Origin: CAYQJV01 sp964417925
GTDB lineage: Bacteria; Hydrothermota; Tepidihabitantia; B3-TA06; CAYQJV01
DNA length: 64,000 nucleotides
Direction of reading: 5' to 3'
NCBI GenBank assembly: GCA_964417925.1
Contig: CAYQJV010000004.1
Span: 1-64,000 of the forward strand
Shown here: positions 6,995 through 15,825 of the stretch, piece by piece
Position numbering within the stretch: the first letter of the stretch is position 1
Layout of the letters: every line of letters starts with the position of its first letter
Position numbers and translations under genes: made by a program
Notes under the pieces: model-generated
Told to the model about the DNA's origin: nothing
The model's database searches: none
Seen by the model: only the letters and a program-made list of their open reading frames with translations

Positions 6995-7641
6995 TGTTTT
7001 CACTGTATTTTTTAAAATCTCTTATTCTTTCTATTCCAGGTATTTTATTGGGAATTACAGTACACGAGTTTTTTCATGGTTATACTGCATATAAACTTGG
7101 GGATCCCACGCCTAAAATTGCAGGTAGACTTACCCTTAATCCTTTTAAACATCTGGATATAATAGGTACCATAATGCTTCTTTTCTTCAGGTTCGGATGG
7201 GCAAAACCTGTTCCAGTTAATCCATATAACTTTAAAAATCCAAAAACAGGAATAATTTATGTGTCTCTTGCAGGCCCTTTGAGCAATATTGCAACAGCTG
7301 CTTTGTTTGGAGTAATTACGAGAATTACAATGGCTTTTTTATATACGGAGTGGATTAAACCTCTTGTAATGATTTTTATACTGGTGGTGCTGTATAACAT
7401 AATTCTTGGGCTTTTTAACCTTCTTCCATTTCCTCCACTGGATGGTTCAAAAATTCTGTTCTCGATTGTTGGAGAAAATGAATTTACACTATTTCTTCAA
7501 AGATATGGATTTTTCATTCTCATTGGATTGATACTTTTAGGAGGATTCACAGGAATAAACCTACTATGGTGGATAATAGGTCCTTTCTTTAAGGTATTAA
7601 GTATGCTGTTTCTTGGATATGACATATCAAATTTTTTCTAA
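6994..7641 (+). CDS. Site-2 protease family (M50) membrane metalloprotease
   Basis: A 215-aa polytopic protein. HEFFH (residues 24-28) in the first TM helix is the HEXXH zinc site, and NLLPFPPLDGSKIL is the second motif with the third ligand Asp. Length and lack of a PDZ domain place it in the compact bacterial YwhC/group III S2P type. The family cleaves membrane-embedded substrates; the target is unknown. The GTG start follows ATAAGGAGG and is coupled to the upstream stop. Confidence 0.9.
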   Translation: MFSLYFLKSLILSIPGILLGITVHEFFHGYTAYKLGDPTPKIAGRLTLNPFKHLDIIGTIMLLFFRFGWAKPVPVNPYNFKNPKTGIIYVSLAGPLSNIATAALFGVITRITMAFLYTEWIKPLVMIFILVVLYNIILGLFNLLPFPPLDGSKILFSIVGENEFTLFLQRYGFFILIGLILLGGFTGINLLWWIIGPFFKVLSMLFLGYDISNFF

Positions 7642-7652
7642 AAATACTTTTT

Positions 7653-7680
7653 TTGATATTAAAAAAATAGAGGGTAAAAT
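7653..7680 (+). promoter_or_regulatory. ftsK promoter, leaderless type
   Basis: TTGATA (7653-7658), a 16-nt spacer and TAAAAT (7675-7680); the ATG at 7689 is 8 nt past the -10 box, leaving no SD. Confidence 0.65.
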
Positions 7681-7688
7681 ATAGAAAA

Positions 7689-9974
7689 ATGGGAAGATTG
7701 GAAAAAGAAAATAGAAGGATAAAAAAAGAAGAAGAAAAGAAATTAAAAAAGGATCCTATAATGGGGCTTGGACTTTTTGTTACAGGAATATTTATTTTAA
7801 TAAGTCTTTTTACTTTTTCCAATAAAGATAGTTTCACCTCAGCATATAACAACTGGGGAGGGATAATAGGACATTTTACATCTTTTTATCTTTATAATTT
7901 CTTTGGAATAGTTGCATACATCTTTCCCCTCCTGCTTTTTATCTGGGGTTTTGTTGTTATTACAGGCAAACAAAGGAGAAAAACTTTGTACAACTCTTTT
8001 CTTGTCTTAACCTTAGGTCTGCTTTTAGAACTTACTTTAGTTCATTTCGTAAATTTCAAGATTTTTCAAAAATTCTCACTCGGAGGAAAAATAGGAGAAT
8101 TTATCCATAAATACTGTGTTCTTTATGTAGGAAGAACCGGAACCTTACTTCTACTTATATTTCTTTATCTTGTGCTCATCATACTTTTACTGAACATAAA
8201 CTTAGAAGAAATTTTTGTAAGACTTTCAGAAAAAATGAAAGAAAAGAGAAAAAAAGAAAAGAAGATTCCTGAGCCTCGTGTTTCCTTGGAACCTATTTCT
8301 GAAAAAAAATCAATACCCGAAGAAAAACCTTCTTCTATTCAAGAAAATCAAGAAAAAGCAATTGAAATTGATATATCCCAAAATTTAAAAGATTATTTAT
8401 ACTCTCGTGAAACAAAATACGAAATATCTGAAAGAGAGATAAAGGAAAAAGCAAAACTCTTAAAGAAAAAACTTAAAGAGTTTGGAATAGCAGGCGAGGT
8501 TACCGAAGTTATTACAGGACCAGTGATCACCCGTTATGAATTTAACCCAGCTCCAGGAGTAAAAATATCAAAGATAACATCATTTGAAAAGGACCTTGCA
8601 CTTGCCTTAAAAGCAGAAAGAATAAGAATACTTGCTCCAATTCCAGGGAAATCTGCCATAGGGATAGAGATTCCAAATGAACAGAGGAAAACTGTGTATC
8701 TTGGAGAGATTGTAAAATCTTTGGTGTTTGAACAAGCTAAAGCACCTCTGACCTTTGCTCTTGGAGTTACTATAACTGGAGAACCATATATGTATCCTCT
8801 ATCCGAAATTCCCCATATCCTTATTGCAGGAACAACAGGTTCAGGAAAAAGTGTATGTATACATTCGCTGGTTACAAGTATGGTAATCAGAGAATCTTGG
8901 GAAAATTTAAGATTCATTATGATAGATCCTAAAAGGCTTGAACTTCCTGTATATAATCTCCTTCCCCATCTTTTATATCCAGTGGTAATGGATCCTAAAA
9001 ATTCTGTACCTGCATTGGAAACAGCTATAAAAATAATGGAGGAAAGATATAAAGAATTTTCAAAAGAAGGTGTAAGAGATATTCAATCTTATAATAAAAA
9101 GTGTCCTGATAATAAAAAACCTTACATCGTTATTATAGTAGACGAACTTGCAGATCTTATGTTAACTGCTCCTTCAGAAGTAGAGAGAAGTATTATAAGA
9201 CTTGCTCAAATGTCAAGAGCAGTTGGAATTCATCTTGTTCTTGCAACCCAGAGACCATCTGTAGATGTAATTACAGGCTTAATAAAAGCCAATTTTCCAG
9301 GAAGAATAGCATTTCAAGTAGCTTCAAAAACCGATTCTCGAACGATCCTTGATATGAATGGTGCAGAAAGCCTCTTGGGAAAAGGAGATATGCTGTTTTT
9401 GCCTCCCGGGAAAGGAGAACCTGTAAGACTTCATGGAGCATTTGTATCAAGAGAGGAAGTAAAAAAAATAACTGAACATATAGGTTTTTCAAGAATCGTA
9501 TATCTCTTATCTCAATCTATACCTTTGAAAGAATCTAAGGAGATAGCATCTGTAATACTTAACGAGAATCTTTTTGATGCAATTATATTCCCTGAAGAGT
9601 CTTTATATAAAGCCAAGAAAGAAAAACTTATAGAACTTATTGGCGAAAAAGGTTATAAGCTTTTAGCAGAAAATTACTATCCTTCTCTTCCAGAGTTAAA
9701 ATTAATAGAAGAACAAACAAAATATGAAAAACCCCTTGATAAAATAGATCCTTTATTTATAGAGGCTGCAAGACTTGTTATTTCTCATGGTGAAGCTTCG
9801 GTATCCATGTTACAAAGAAGGTTAAGAATAGGATATGCAAGAGCAGGATACATAATAGACCAACTTGAAAGAGCAGGAATAGTAGGTCCACACGAAGGTA
9901 GTAAATCAAGGAAAGTTCTTATAGAAACAGAAGAGGAACTTGAAAAAATACTTAAAAAACTTGGAATAAGGTAA
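7689..9974 (+). CDS. ftsK: DNA translocase FtsK/SpoIIIE
   Basis: A 761-aa protein: N-terminal membrane domain with four TM helices (about residues 20-180), a charged Lys/Glu/Pro linker (180-250), the alpha/beta motor with Walker A GTTGSGKS (about 381) and Walker B VIIVDELADLM, and a C-terminal winged-helix gamma domain (DPLFIEAARLVISHGEASVS...). It pumps chromosome DNA at the closing septum and activates XerCD at dif, via KOPS recognition by gamma. It sits apart from the dcw operon and is transcribed alone. Confidence 0.95.
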   Translation: MGRLEKENRRIKKEEEKKLKKDPIMGLGLFVTGIFILISLFTFSNKDSFTSAYNNWGGIIGHFTSFYLYNFFGIVAYIFPLLLFIWGFVVITGKQRRKTLYNSFLVLTLGLLLELTLVHFVNFKIFQKFSLGGKIGEFIHKYCVLYVGRTGTLLLLIFLYLVLIILLLNINLEEIFVRLSEKMKEKRKKEKKIPEPRVSLEPISEKKSIPEEKPSSIQENQEKAIEIDISQNLKDYLYSRETKYEISEREIKEKAKLLKKKLKEFGIAGEVTEVITGPVITRYEFNPAPGVKISKITSFEKDLALALKAERIRILAPIPGKSAIGIEIPNEQRKTVYLGEIVKSLVFEQAKAPLTFALGVTITGEPYMYPLSEIPHILIAGTTGSGKSVCIHSLVTSMVIRESWENLRFIMIDPKRLELPVYNLLPHLLYPVVMDPKNSVPALETAIKIMEERYKEFSKEGVRDIQSYNKKCPDNKKPYIVIIVDELADLMLTAPSEVERSIIRLAQMSRAVGIHLVLATQRPSVDVITGLIKANFPGRIAFQVASKTDSRTILDMNGAESLLGKGDMLFLPPGKGEPVRLHGAFVSREEVKKITEHIGFSRIVYLLSQSIPLKESKEIASVILNENLFDAIIFPEESLYKAKKEKLIELIGEKGYKLLAENYYPSLPELKLIEEQTKYEKPLDKIDPLFIEAARLVISHGEASVSMLQRRLRIGYARAGYIIDQLERAGIVGPHEGSKSRKVLIETEEELEKILKKLGIR

Positions 9975-10008
9975 TTAAATCCTATCAATTAGGAAGGATT
10001 TGCGTTTC

Positions 10009-10036
10009 TTGATTTTTAGAAATTTATGAATATAAT
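10009..10036 (+). promoter_or_regulatory. mrp operon promoter, leaderless type
   Basis: TTGATT (10009-10014), a 16-nt spacer and a perfect TATAAT (10031-10036), with the ATG at 10042 exactly 5 nt downstream. Confidence 0.75.
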
Positions 10037-10041
10037 TATAA

Positions 10042-10863
10042 ATGTCTACACCAGCAGATAGATGGAAAGAAATTCAGGCGAGAAGACAAAGAATCAAGGA
10101 TAACATAGAAAAAATCAAACACAGAATAGTTGTATTCAGTGGAAAAGGTGGAGTTGGCAAAACCACAGTAGCAGTGAATCTTGCCTATGCAATCACTTCA
10201 AAGGGATTTTCCACTGGATTACTTGATGCAGATATCACGGGTCCTAATATTCCCAAGATGATAGGGCTTCATGGACCTCCTCTATCCGATGGAAAAAATA
10301 TATTACCGAATATTAAGGACGGCATTAAGGTTATTTCTATTGCCTCCTTTATTCCAAAGGATGCACCGGTAATATGGAAGGGACCCTTAAGATCCATTGC
10401 CATTGAACAGTTCCTTGGAGATGTTGTATGGGGTAAACTTGACTTCCTCTTGGCTGATCTTCCTCCTGGTACCGGAGACGAAGTTTTAACAATAGCTCAG
10501 GAAATGAATCCTGAAATGGCTGTGGTAGTAACGACTCCTCAAGAGCTTGCGATTATGGATTCTACAAGAGCTGTAAATATGGCTAAAAAACTGGGAATAA
10601 AAAAAATAGGAGTAGTTGAAAACATGTCCTATCTCATCTGTCCTCATTGTGGAAAAGAAATTGACCTTTTTGGAAAAGGAGGTGGAGAAAAAGAAGCAGC
10701 AATGTTAGAAGTGGAGTTTTTGGGAAGTATTCCCATAGACCTTACTGCACGAGAATATGCGGATAAAGGGATTCCTGTGTTTAATATTGAAAATGCAGAG
10801 ATAAAGAACCATTTTTTAAAAATAGTAGATAAAATTTTACAGCTATTAGGAGAAAAAGTATGA
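10042..10863 (+). CDS. Mrp/NBP35-family ATP-binding Fe-S carrier
   Basis: A 273-aa P-loop protein with deviant Walker A GKGGVGKTT (residues 34-42), switch regions DADITGPNIPKM and LPPGTGDE, and the CPHC metal-binding pair in NMSYLICPHCGKEIDLFG. This is the ApbC/Mrp pattern: a dimeric ATPase that assembles and hands over [4Fe-4S] clusters. There is no N-terminal DUF59 domain, as in the shorter archaeal-like forms. It overlaps a radical SAM gene by 4 nt, a possible cluster client. Confidence 0.9.
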   Translation: MSTPADRWKEIQARRQRIKDNIEKIKHRIVVFSGKGGVGKTTVAVNLAYAITSKGFSTGLLDADITGPNIPKMIGLHGPPLSDGKNILPNIKDGIKVISIASFIPKDAPVIWKGPLRSIAIEQFLGDVVWGKLDFLLADLPPGTGDEVLTIAQEMNPEMAVVVTTPQELAIMDSTRAVNMAKKLGIKKIGVVENMSYLICPHCGKEIDLFGKGGGEKEAAMLEVEFLGSIPIDLTAREYADKGIPVFNIENAEIKNHFLKIVDKILQLLGEKV

Positions 10864-11786
10864 AGCATGTTTATGGGCCTGTTCCTTCACGAAGACTGGG
10901 ATACTCCTTAGGAGTAGATGTAGTACCTTATAAAATATGTACACTTAACTGCATATATTGCCAGTTGGGAAGAACAAAACTATTAACACTTGATAGAGGA
11001 GAGTATGTATCCACTGCCGAAATTATTAAGGAAATACAGGGATTTCTTAAAAAGAATACAAAGATAGATTACATTACATTCTCAGGTTCAGGAGAACCTA
11101 CACTTAATATCCATATAGGAGAGATGATTAAAAAAGTAAAAGAAATAACATCCATACCCGTTGCAGTACTTACAAACGGAACATTACTTTTTAAAAGAGA
11201 TGTACAAAATGCTTTAATGGATGCTGATGTTGTTTTACCATCTCTTGATGCTGCAACTCAACAGGGATTCAGGAATATAAACAGACCCCACTCTTCTTTA
11301 AAGATAATAAAGGTCATTGATGGATTAACTAAATTTACATCAAATTTTTCAGGAAAGGTGTGGCTTGAAATAATGTTGGTAAAGAATTTCAACGACACTC
11401 CAAGAGAACTTGAGGCATTAAAAGAAGCGGTGGAAAAAATAAATCCTCATAAAATCCATTTAAATACCGTGGTAAGACCCCCTGCAGAGGAATTGGCAGA
11501 ACCATTATCTGCTGAAGAACTTGAAAAAATAAAAGAATTTTTTGGAGAAAAAGCAGAAGTAATTGCTTCTTTCAAAAAAAGAAAAAGAGAATTCAGTGGA
11601 GATTTAAAAGAAGCAATAATTGAAGCAATAAGAAGAAGACCAATGACCCTTGAAGCAATATCTTCTTCCTTAGGAACGTCCGTTAATGAAGTTTTAAAGT
11701 GTATTGAAAAATTACTATCCAAAAATCAAATAAAAGAAAGAAGATACAGAGACAAAATATTTTATGAGATAACTTCTGGAACCTAA
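10860..11786 (+). CDS. Radical SAM protein with C-terminal winged-helix-like domain
   Basis: A 308-aa protein beginning MKHVYGPVPSRRLGYSLGVD, with radical SAM cysteines C27-X3-C31-X2-C34 and GSGEPTLN as the SAM-contact region. This matches the COG0731-like group related to wybutosine-type enzymes but of unassigned activity. From about residue 235 a 70-residue winged-helix-like tail follows (IIEAIRRRPMTLEAISSSLG...). It starts in an ATGA overlap with mrp, so the Fe-S carrier and the Fe-S enzyme are made together. Confidence 0.85.
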   Translation: MKHVYGPVPSRRLGYSLGVDVVPYKICTLNCIYCQLGRTKLLTLDRGEYVSTAEIIKEIQGFLKKNTKIDYITFSGSGEPTLNIHIGEMIKKVKEITSIPVAVLTNGTLLFKRDVQNALMDADVVLPSLDAATQQGFRNINRPHSSLKIIKVIDGLTKFTSNFSGKVWLEIMLVKNFNDTPRELEALKEAVEKINPHKIHLNTVVRPPAEELAEPLSAEELEKIKEFFGEKAEVIASFKKRKREFSGDLKEAIIEAIRRRPMTLEAISSSLGTSVNEVLKCIEKLLSKNQIKERRYRDKIFYEITSGT

Positions 11787-11792
11787 TAGGGT

Positions 11793-12806
11793 ATGGTATC
11801 CATAATAAAACACTCCCTAATGGTTACAGTTTTTGTATTTGTAATGATGATTATAGTAGATTATTTAAATGTAATTTCAAGGGGAAAGTTAAAGAACATC
11901 TTTATAAGAAAAAAGTTTATTCAATATGTTGTAGCCTCTTTTCTTGGAGCAACTCCTGGATGTTTGGGAGTATTCATGACGACTTCAATGTATATTCATG
12001 GATTACTTAGCTTTGGTGCAATGGTTGCTACGATGATTGCAACATCAGGCGACGAAGCTTATGTGATGCTTGTCTTATTCCCGGCTAAAGCTCTTTTTTT
12101 GTTCTTCCTTTTATTCATCTGTGGAATAGCGTTCGGTTGGATCGCAGATATGATAGCCCATAAAATGCATTTAAAACCCTGCGAAAAGTGTAGACTGCAG
12201 GTTATACATGAAGAAGAATACGAAACCGGAGGGGTTCCATCTCTCTCAAATTTTTTGAAGATCAATTTTATAAAAGGAATTTTACTTATTTTCATTTTAT
12301 TTTTCATCTTTCTTTTAATTACAGGCATGGTGGGACCAAAATTTTGGGACTGGAAAAAAATTACATTTACTGTACTTCTTGGAATAAGTCTATTCATAAC
12401 TTTAAGTTCCTCAAATCACTATATTTTCTCCCATATTGTCAACCATATTGTCAAAAAACACTTATGGAAAGTCTTTTTATGGACTTTTGGCACCCTGTTT
12501 TTTATACATCTGGGTACCCAATATTTTAATCTGCAAGAATTTGTCAAGACCCACATGGGAATTGTTCTTTTACTTTCTGCATTGCTTGGAATAATACCTG
12601 AATCAGGCCCTCATCTTATTTTTGTCATAATGTTTTCCCAAGGACTTATTCCCTTTTCAGTATTATTTACAAGTTCTTTTGTTCAGGATGGGCATGGAAT
12701 GTTACCTTTACTTTCATATACGGTAAAGGACTCTTTGCTAATAAAGGCTTTTAATCTTGTATTTGGTCTTTTAGTGGGAAGTATTCTTTATTTTGCAGGA
12801 CTATAA
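11793..12806 (+). CDS. Putative 10-TM heavy-metal/manganese exporter (ArsP_2-like)
   Basis: A 337-aa polytopic protein with about ten TM helices in two halves around a loop holding KPCEKCRLQV. The first half has SFLGATPGCLGVFMTTSMY and ATSGDEAYVM, and the second has GIIPESGPHLIFVIMFSQG and SFVQDGHGMLPLLSYT. These paired P/S/G-rich segments are typical of the putative manganese transporter family (ArsP_2, DUF2899). Substrate and direction are inference. It follows the radical SAM gene by 6 nt and ends before the decayed region. Confidence 0.8.
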   Translation: MVSIIKHSLMVTVFVFVMMIIVDYLNVISRGKLKNIFIRKKFIQYVVASFLGATPGCLGVFMTTSMYIHGLLSFGAMVATMIATSGDEAYVMLVLFPAKALFLFFLLFICGIAFGWIADMIAHKMHLKPCEKCRLQVIHEEEYETGGVPSLSNFLKINFIKGILLIFILFFIFLLITGMVGPKFWDWKKITFTVLLGISLFITLSSSNHYIFSHIVNHIVKKHLWKVFLWTFGTLFFIHLGTQYFNLQEFVKTHMGIVLLLSALLGIIPESGPHLIFVIMFSQGLIPFSVLFTSSFVQDGHGMLPLLSYTVKDSLLIKAFNLVFGLLVGSILYFAGL

Positions 12807-12930
12807 AATAACTACCTGAAGAACAAATTAAAATTCAATTTCTGAGTAACTCTTTCTTTTTAACTTAGCAAAACTTTGTTTTAGAGTATAGTTTGTAATA
12901 CAAAGTAATTTAAAATAGAAAGAAGGAAAA

Positions 12931-13299
12931 ATGAAAAAATGTAAAATACAATTCATGGCTTATCTTTGTAGCATGCATGTTCATAGGAGTAGGTATTGGG
13001 CTTACTTCTAATAAAATAGCAGAATGTACTGCAATTGGAATGGGAATAAGACTTCTTCTAATGACTCTCCTGAGCACAGATGGAGATTACCGGTTGAGTT
13101 TCCCGGTTTATGGTCTCTGGATTGTAATTTTCACGATTGGAATTGTGCTTATGATAGCAGGAAGAGTTTTATACTCTTTCCTGATTTCATAAAAAGGTAT
13201 GAACACAGTATCGCTTTTATTATTCTTGGTATAGGATTTATAACTGGTGCAATGTTTGGAATAATAGGAGGAAGGAAAAATGAACAAAAAAGAGATTAA
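12931..13299 (+). pseudogene. Small multi-TM membrane protein A, homopolymer frameshifts
   Basis: A gene beginning at 12931 after SD GAAGG. Removing one A from the A6 run after the ATG restores MKNVKYNSWLIFVACMFIGV and a frame with three hydrophobic helices to FLIS at 13190. One added base there continues it as KRYEHSIAFIILGIGFITGA...NEQKRD, stopping at 13299. I recognise no family. It is the first of three consecutive genes (membrane A, membrane B, winged-helix regulator). Confidence 0.55.
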
Positions 13300-13997
13300 A
13301 AAAAGCAATTGAAGCAATTGATTTTCTGTCAATGCTTGCAATCCAAGGGAAAAAGACAATCCTCATGATGAAAGATTATCTTATAGTATGGGGAGCAATG
13401 ATAGGAACCACTGCTTTTATAACCTATTTTTTAAAAGAATATGCAACCATTTTATGTCTGTTGCTGATATTGTAGGTTTTGTCCTTGCAACTGTTATATA
13501 TGCAGGATGGCTGATTTCCCTATCGGTATGGACAGTTGCAATTGGCATTGGAATAAGCTTCTATTTCTTTTTGGAATATATGTGTATTCTGCAATTCCTC
13601 TCTGCTTCATAATTGCAGGAATACTTTCTATAAAAAGACAAAGAAAAATGGGATTTGTAAGCCCTGTTGCAAAAAGAATAGGAACAACATGGACTACCAT
13701 CATGTTTGGAGTAGGAATGATATGTCTATTTTTTGCAAAAACAGGAACTAATGTAGGATTCATAATATCCCTTTTTTGTAGGAATAGGCTATGTGGTTAC
13801 CAGGGTTCTGGACAGCAGGTGAAGTTCTTGTGGTCGGATTGTGCTTCATTCTTATTGCATTTGTTGGTTATACTTGGTTCAGAGGATATTTCAATCTTGT
13901 TGAATCTCTTTTAGGGTGGATTTCCTTTGGAATTGGAATATACATCAGTAAAAAATATGGAAAGGAATATGCTGGAGTTAGATCCGATAATTCATGA
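13280..13997 (+). pseudogene. Membrane protein B, five homopolymer frameshifts
   Basis: It starts at ATG 13280 after GGAGGAAGG. The readable frame is MNKKEIKKAIEAIDFLSMLAI, then VADIVGFVLATVIYAGWLIS, SAIPLCFIIAGILSIKRQ, TTWTTIMFGVGMICLFFA, VGIGYVV and GEVLVVGLCFILIAFVGYTW to a stop at 13997: about six TM helices. Joining these pieces needs single-base changes at about 13301 (A7), 13453 (T4), 13567 (T5), 13775 (T6) and 13803 (G3). Between these points no stop codon intervenes, so damage is recent, tolerated or artefactual. Family unknown. Confidence 0.6.
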
Positions 13998-14268
13998 AAA
14001 AACAAGACTTGGAATAATGAGTAATCTTCTGATGTATGAAGAAGTAGACTTCAACTTTTTAAAAGAAAAATTGAATCTCACAGATGGTAACTTAGCTCAG
14101 CATTTGAGAAAACTTGAATCTGCAGAATACATTGAAGTAAAGAAAGAATTTAAAGGAAGAAAACCTCACACAAAATACAGACTTACCCAGAAAGGGAAAA
14201 AGGCATTCTTAGATTACCTAAGAAATCTGAAAGAGTTTTTAAAAATCCTTGAAAAAAAGGAAGATTAG
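13969..14268 (+). CDS. Winged-helix transcriptional regulator (HTH_27/MarR-like)
   Basis: A 99-aa protein starting MLELDPIIHEKTRLGIMSNL, with winged-helix body VDFNFLKEKLNLTDGNLAQHLRKLE (recognition helix DGNLAQHL) and wing GRKPHTKYRLTQKGKKAF. This is the compact 'transcriptional regulator' type with an N-terminal helix for dimerisation. ATG 13969 follows GGAAAGG; an upstream ATG at 13957 is also in frame. It overlaps the end of membrane gene B, so it probably controls this small membrane operon. It is the only undamaged gene between 12.9 and 16.8 kb. Confidence 0.85.
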   Translation: MLELDPIIHEKTRLGIMSNLLMYEEVDFNFLKEKLNLTDGNLAQHLRKLESAEYIEVKKEFKGRKPHTKYRLTQKGKKAFLDYLRNLKEFLKILEKKED

Positions 14269-14355
14269 TGCATCTGCAATTTTTTATATGCTTGCTTATT
14301 GAAAAAAGTAATCAAATGCTTCCCTTACCATTTCTGAAAGATTTGAAATTACTTT

Positions 14356-15012
14356 TTAAAAGCAGGCAGGGAATAAATAAAACAGAAGAAAGGAAGTGGT
14401 TATGAAGAAAATAATGCTTGGTTTAATAATGGGAACCTTTTTATATACGCAGGTAATATAGAGATCTCTTAAGGATTTGGTGGCCCATCTCTTTCTTTAT
14501 TCTTTTTTTAATGTTGATGAATTGAACCAAAGGCTTAAACAGAATAATACCGATGAATTGTCAAACACTCAGATATGCATAGGAGGTGGAGGAGCAGGAA
14601 TAATTGGAAACGTTATGTTTGGTGGATGGGAAGCAGGAAGAAAGGAAACTATTGGCAATGATAGTGTCATAATTAATGTAGACCAGTATATCTGGATCCT
14701 GTAGATTTTGACGACCTCCTTAGGGGAAAGGGAGCAAGAAGAACAGCAAAAATATCCACAGGTGGGCTTTCCTTTGCTACTGGAATAGGATTTTTATTTT
14801 TGATTCCATTTAAAGAAAATGCTTATGTAGGTGTATCCAAATAAAAACAGGATATGTATTTTCTCCCCAAAGTACTACATGGAGTCTTGAGGATGGTGGA
14901 GCTCTTCAAAATACTCCAAAGATAAAACTCAATACGCCTTACTTCAGTTTTGGAATAATTTTTGGTGGAAAGGAAAATAAGTAAAGAAATAACATCCCCT
15001 GCCTGCTTTTAA
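14356..15012. repeat. 16-bp perfect inverted repeat bracketing one gene
   Basis: TTAAAAGCAGGCAGGG at 14356-14371 and its exact complement CCCTGCCTGCTTTTAA at 14997-15012. The 657-bp interval contains only the broken outer-membrane-like gene 14402-14984. The arms are G+C-richer than the surroundings. They could be ends of a small mobile cassette or paired regulatory/terminator arms. Confidence 0.6.
14402..14984 (+). pseudogene. Secreted outer-membrane-like protein, several frameshifts
   Basis: ATG 14402 follows AAAGGAAG and opens a signal peptide, MKKIMLGLIMGTFLYTQV. Pieces in different frames continue as GFGGPSLSLFF, FNVDELNQRLKQNNTDELSN, GGAGIIGNVMFGGWEAGRK, LDPVDFDDLLRGKGARRTAK, GGLSFATGIGFLFLIPF, IKTGYVFSPQSTTWSL and TPYFSFGIIFGGKENK with a stop at 14984. 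Gly-rich alternating strands suggest a beta-barrel or surface protein. At least four indels are needed, some in T or A runs. No family is recognised. Confidence 0.55.
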
Positions 15013-15025
15013 TGAAAAAGTAAGA

Positions 15026-15053
15026 TTGACTTTTTTGAATTATATGGTATATT
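15026..15053 (+). promoter_or_regulatory. Methyltransferase promoter, leaderless type
   Basis: TTGACT (15026-15031), a 16-nt spacer and TATATT (15048-15053); the ATG at 15062 is 8 nt downstream. Confidence 0.65.
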
Positions 15054-15061
15054 AATCCTAC

Positions 15062-15811
15062 ATGAAAAATACATATGGAATGCTTAAGGATTATCAGGAT
15101 GCTCATGGTCATGCCTTTATGGATTTTCTAAAAACAAAAAAGGTTTTGGAGTAATTGAAAGGGATGACGGATATTTTGACATAGGAGAAGGACCAAAGGC
15201 CTATTTTTTAGAATATAAAGACTGAAAAAGAAGCAATGAAATATGTAAGGGGAAAGGTTCTTGATATAGGGTGTGGAGCAGGTAGACATGCATTATATCT
15301 CCAGAATAAAGGTTTTAATGTCTTGGGAATTGATATTTCACCTCTTGCAATAAAAACCTGTAAATTAAGGGGTTTAAAAAAAGCAAAGGCTCTTTCCATA
15401 ACCCGGATAAGTTCAAAACTTGGAAAATTTGATACGATACTAATGCTTGGGAACAATTTCGGTCTTTTTGCAAATTTAAAAAGAGCAAGGTGGCTTCTTA
15501 ACAGATTTTATAAAATAACAAGCGAACAAGGAAGGATAATAGCAGAAACAAGAGACCCTTACAAAACCAATAATCCAGACCATATTGCGTATCATCAATG
15601 GAATAGAAAAAGAGGTAGAATGCCTGGACAAGTAAGGATAAGAAGAATGAGATATAAAAAATATGTAACTCCTTGGTTTCTCTATCTTTTTGTTTCAAAA
15701 GAGGGATTGAAAGAACTTTTAAAGCCTACAAAGTGGTATGTTAATAAATTCATAGACGGAAAAGCAGGAATTTACGTAGCGATTATAGATAAAGAAAAAA
15801 AATTAAAGTAA
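15062..15811 (+). pseudogene. SAM-dependent methyltransferase, frameshifted in its N-terminal third
   Basis: The start MKNTYGMLKDYQDAHGHAFM fits a known class I methyltransferase N-terminus. The A6 run near 15148 must gain one A to continue as KGFGVIERDDGYFDIGEG. A second break at about 15222 (G and A runs) leads into KEAMKYVRGKVLDIGCGAGR, after which the frame is clean to 15811. The SAM-binding motif VLDIGCGAGRHALYL, post-I Asp (VLGIDIS) and MLGNNFGLF are intact. Substrate unknown. Translation from the internal ATG 15236 would lack the N-terminal lid. Confidence 0.75.
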
Positions 15812-15825
15812 TACAGGAAATTATA

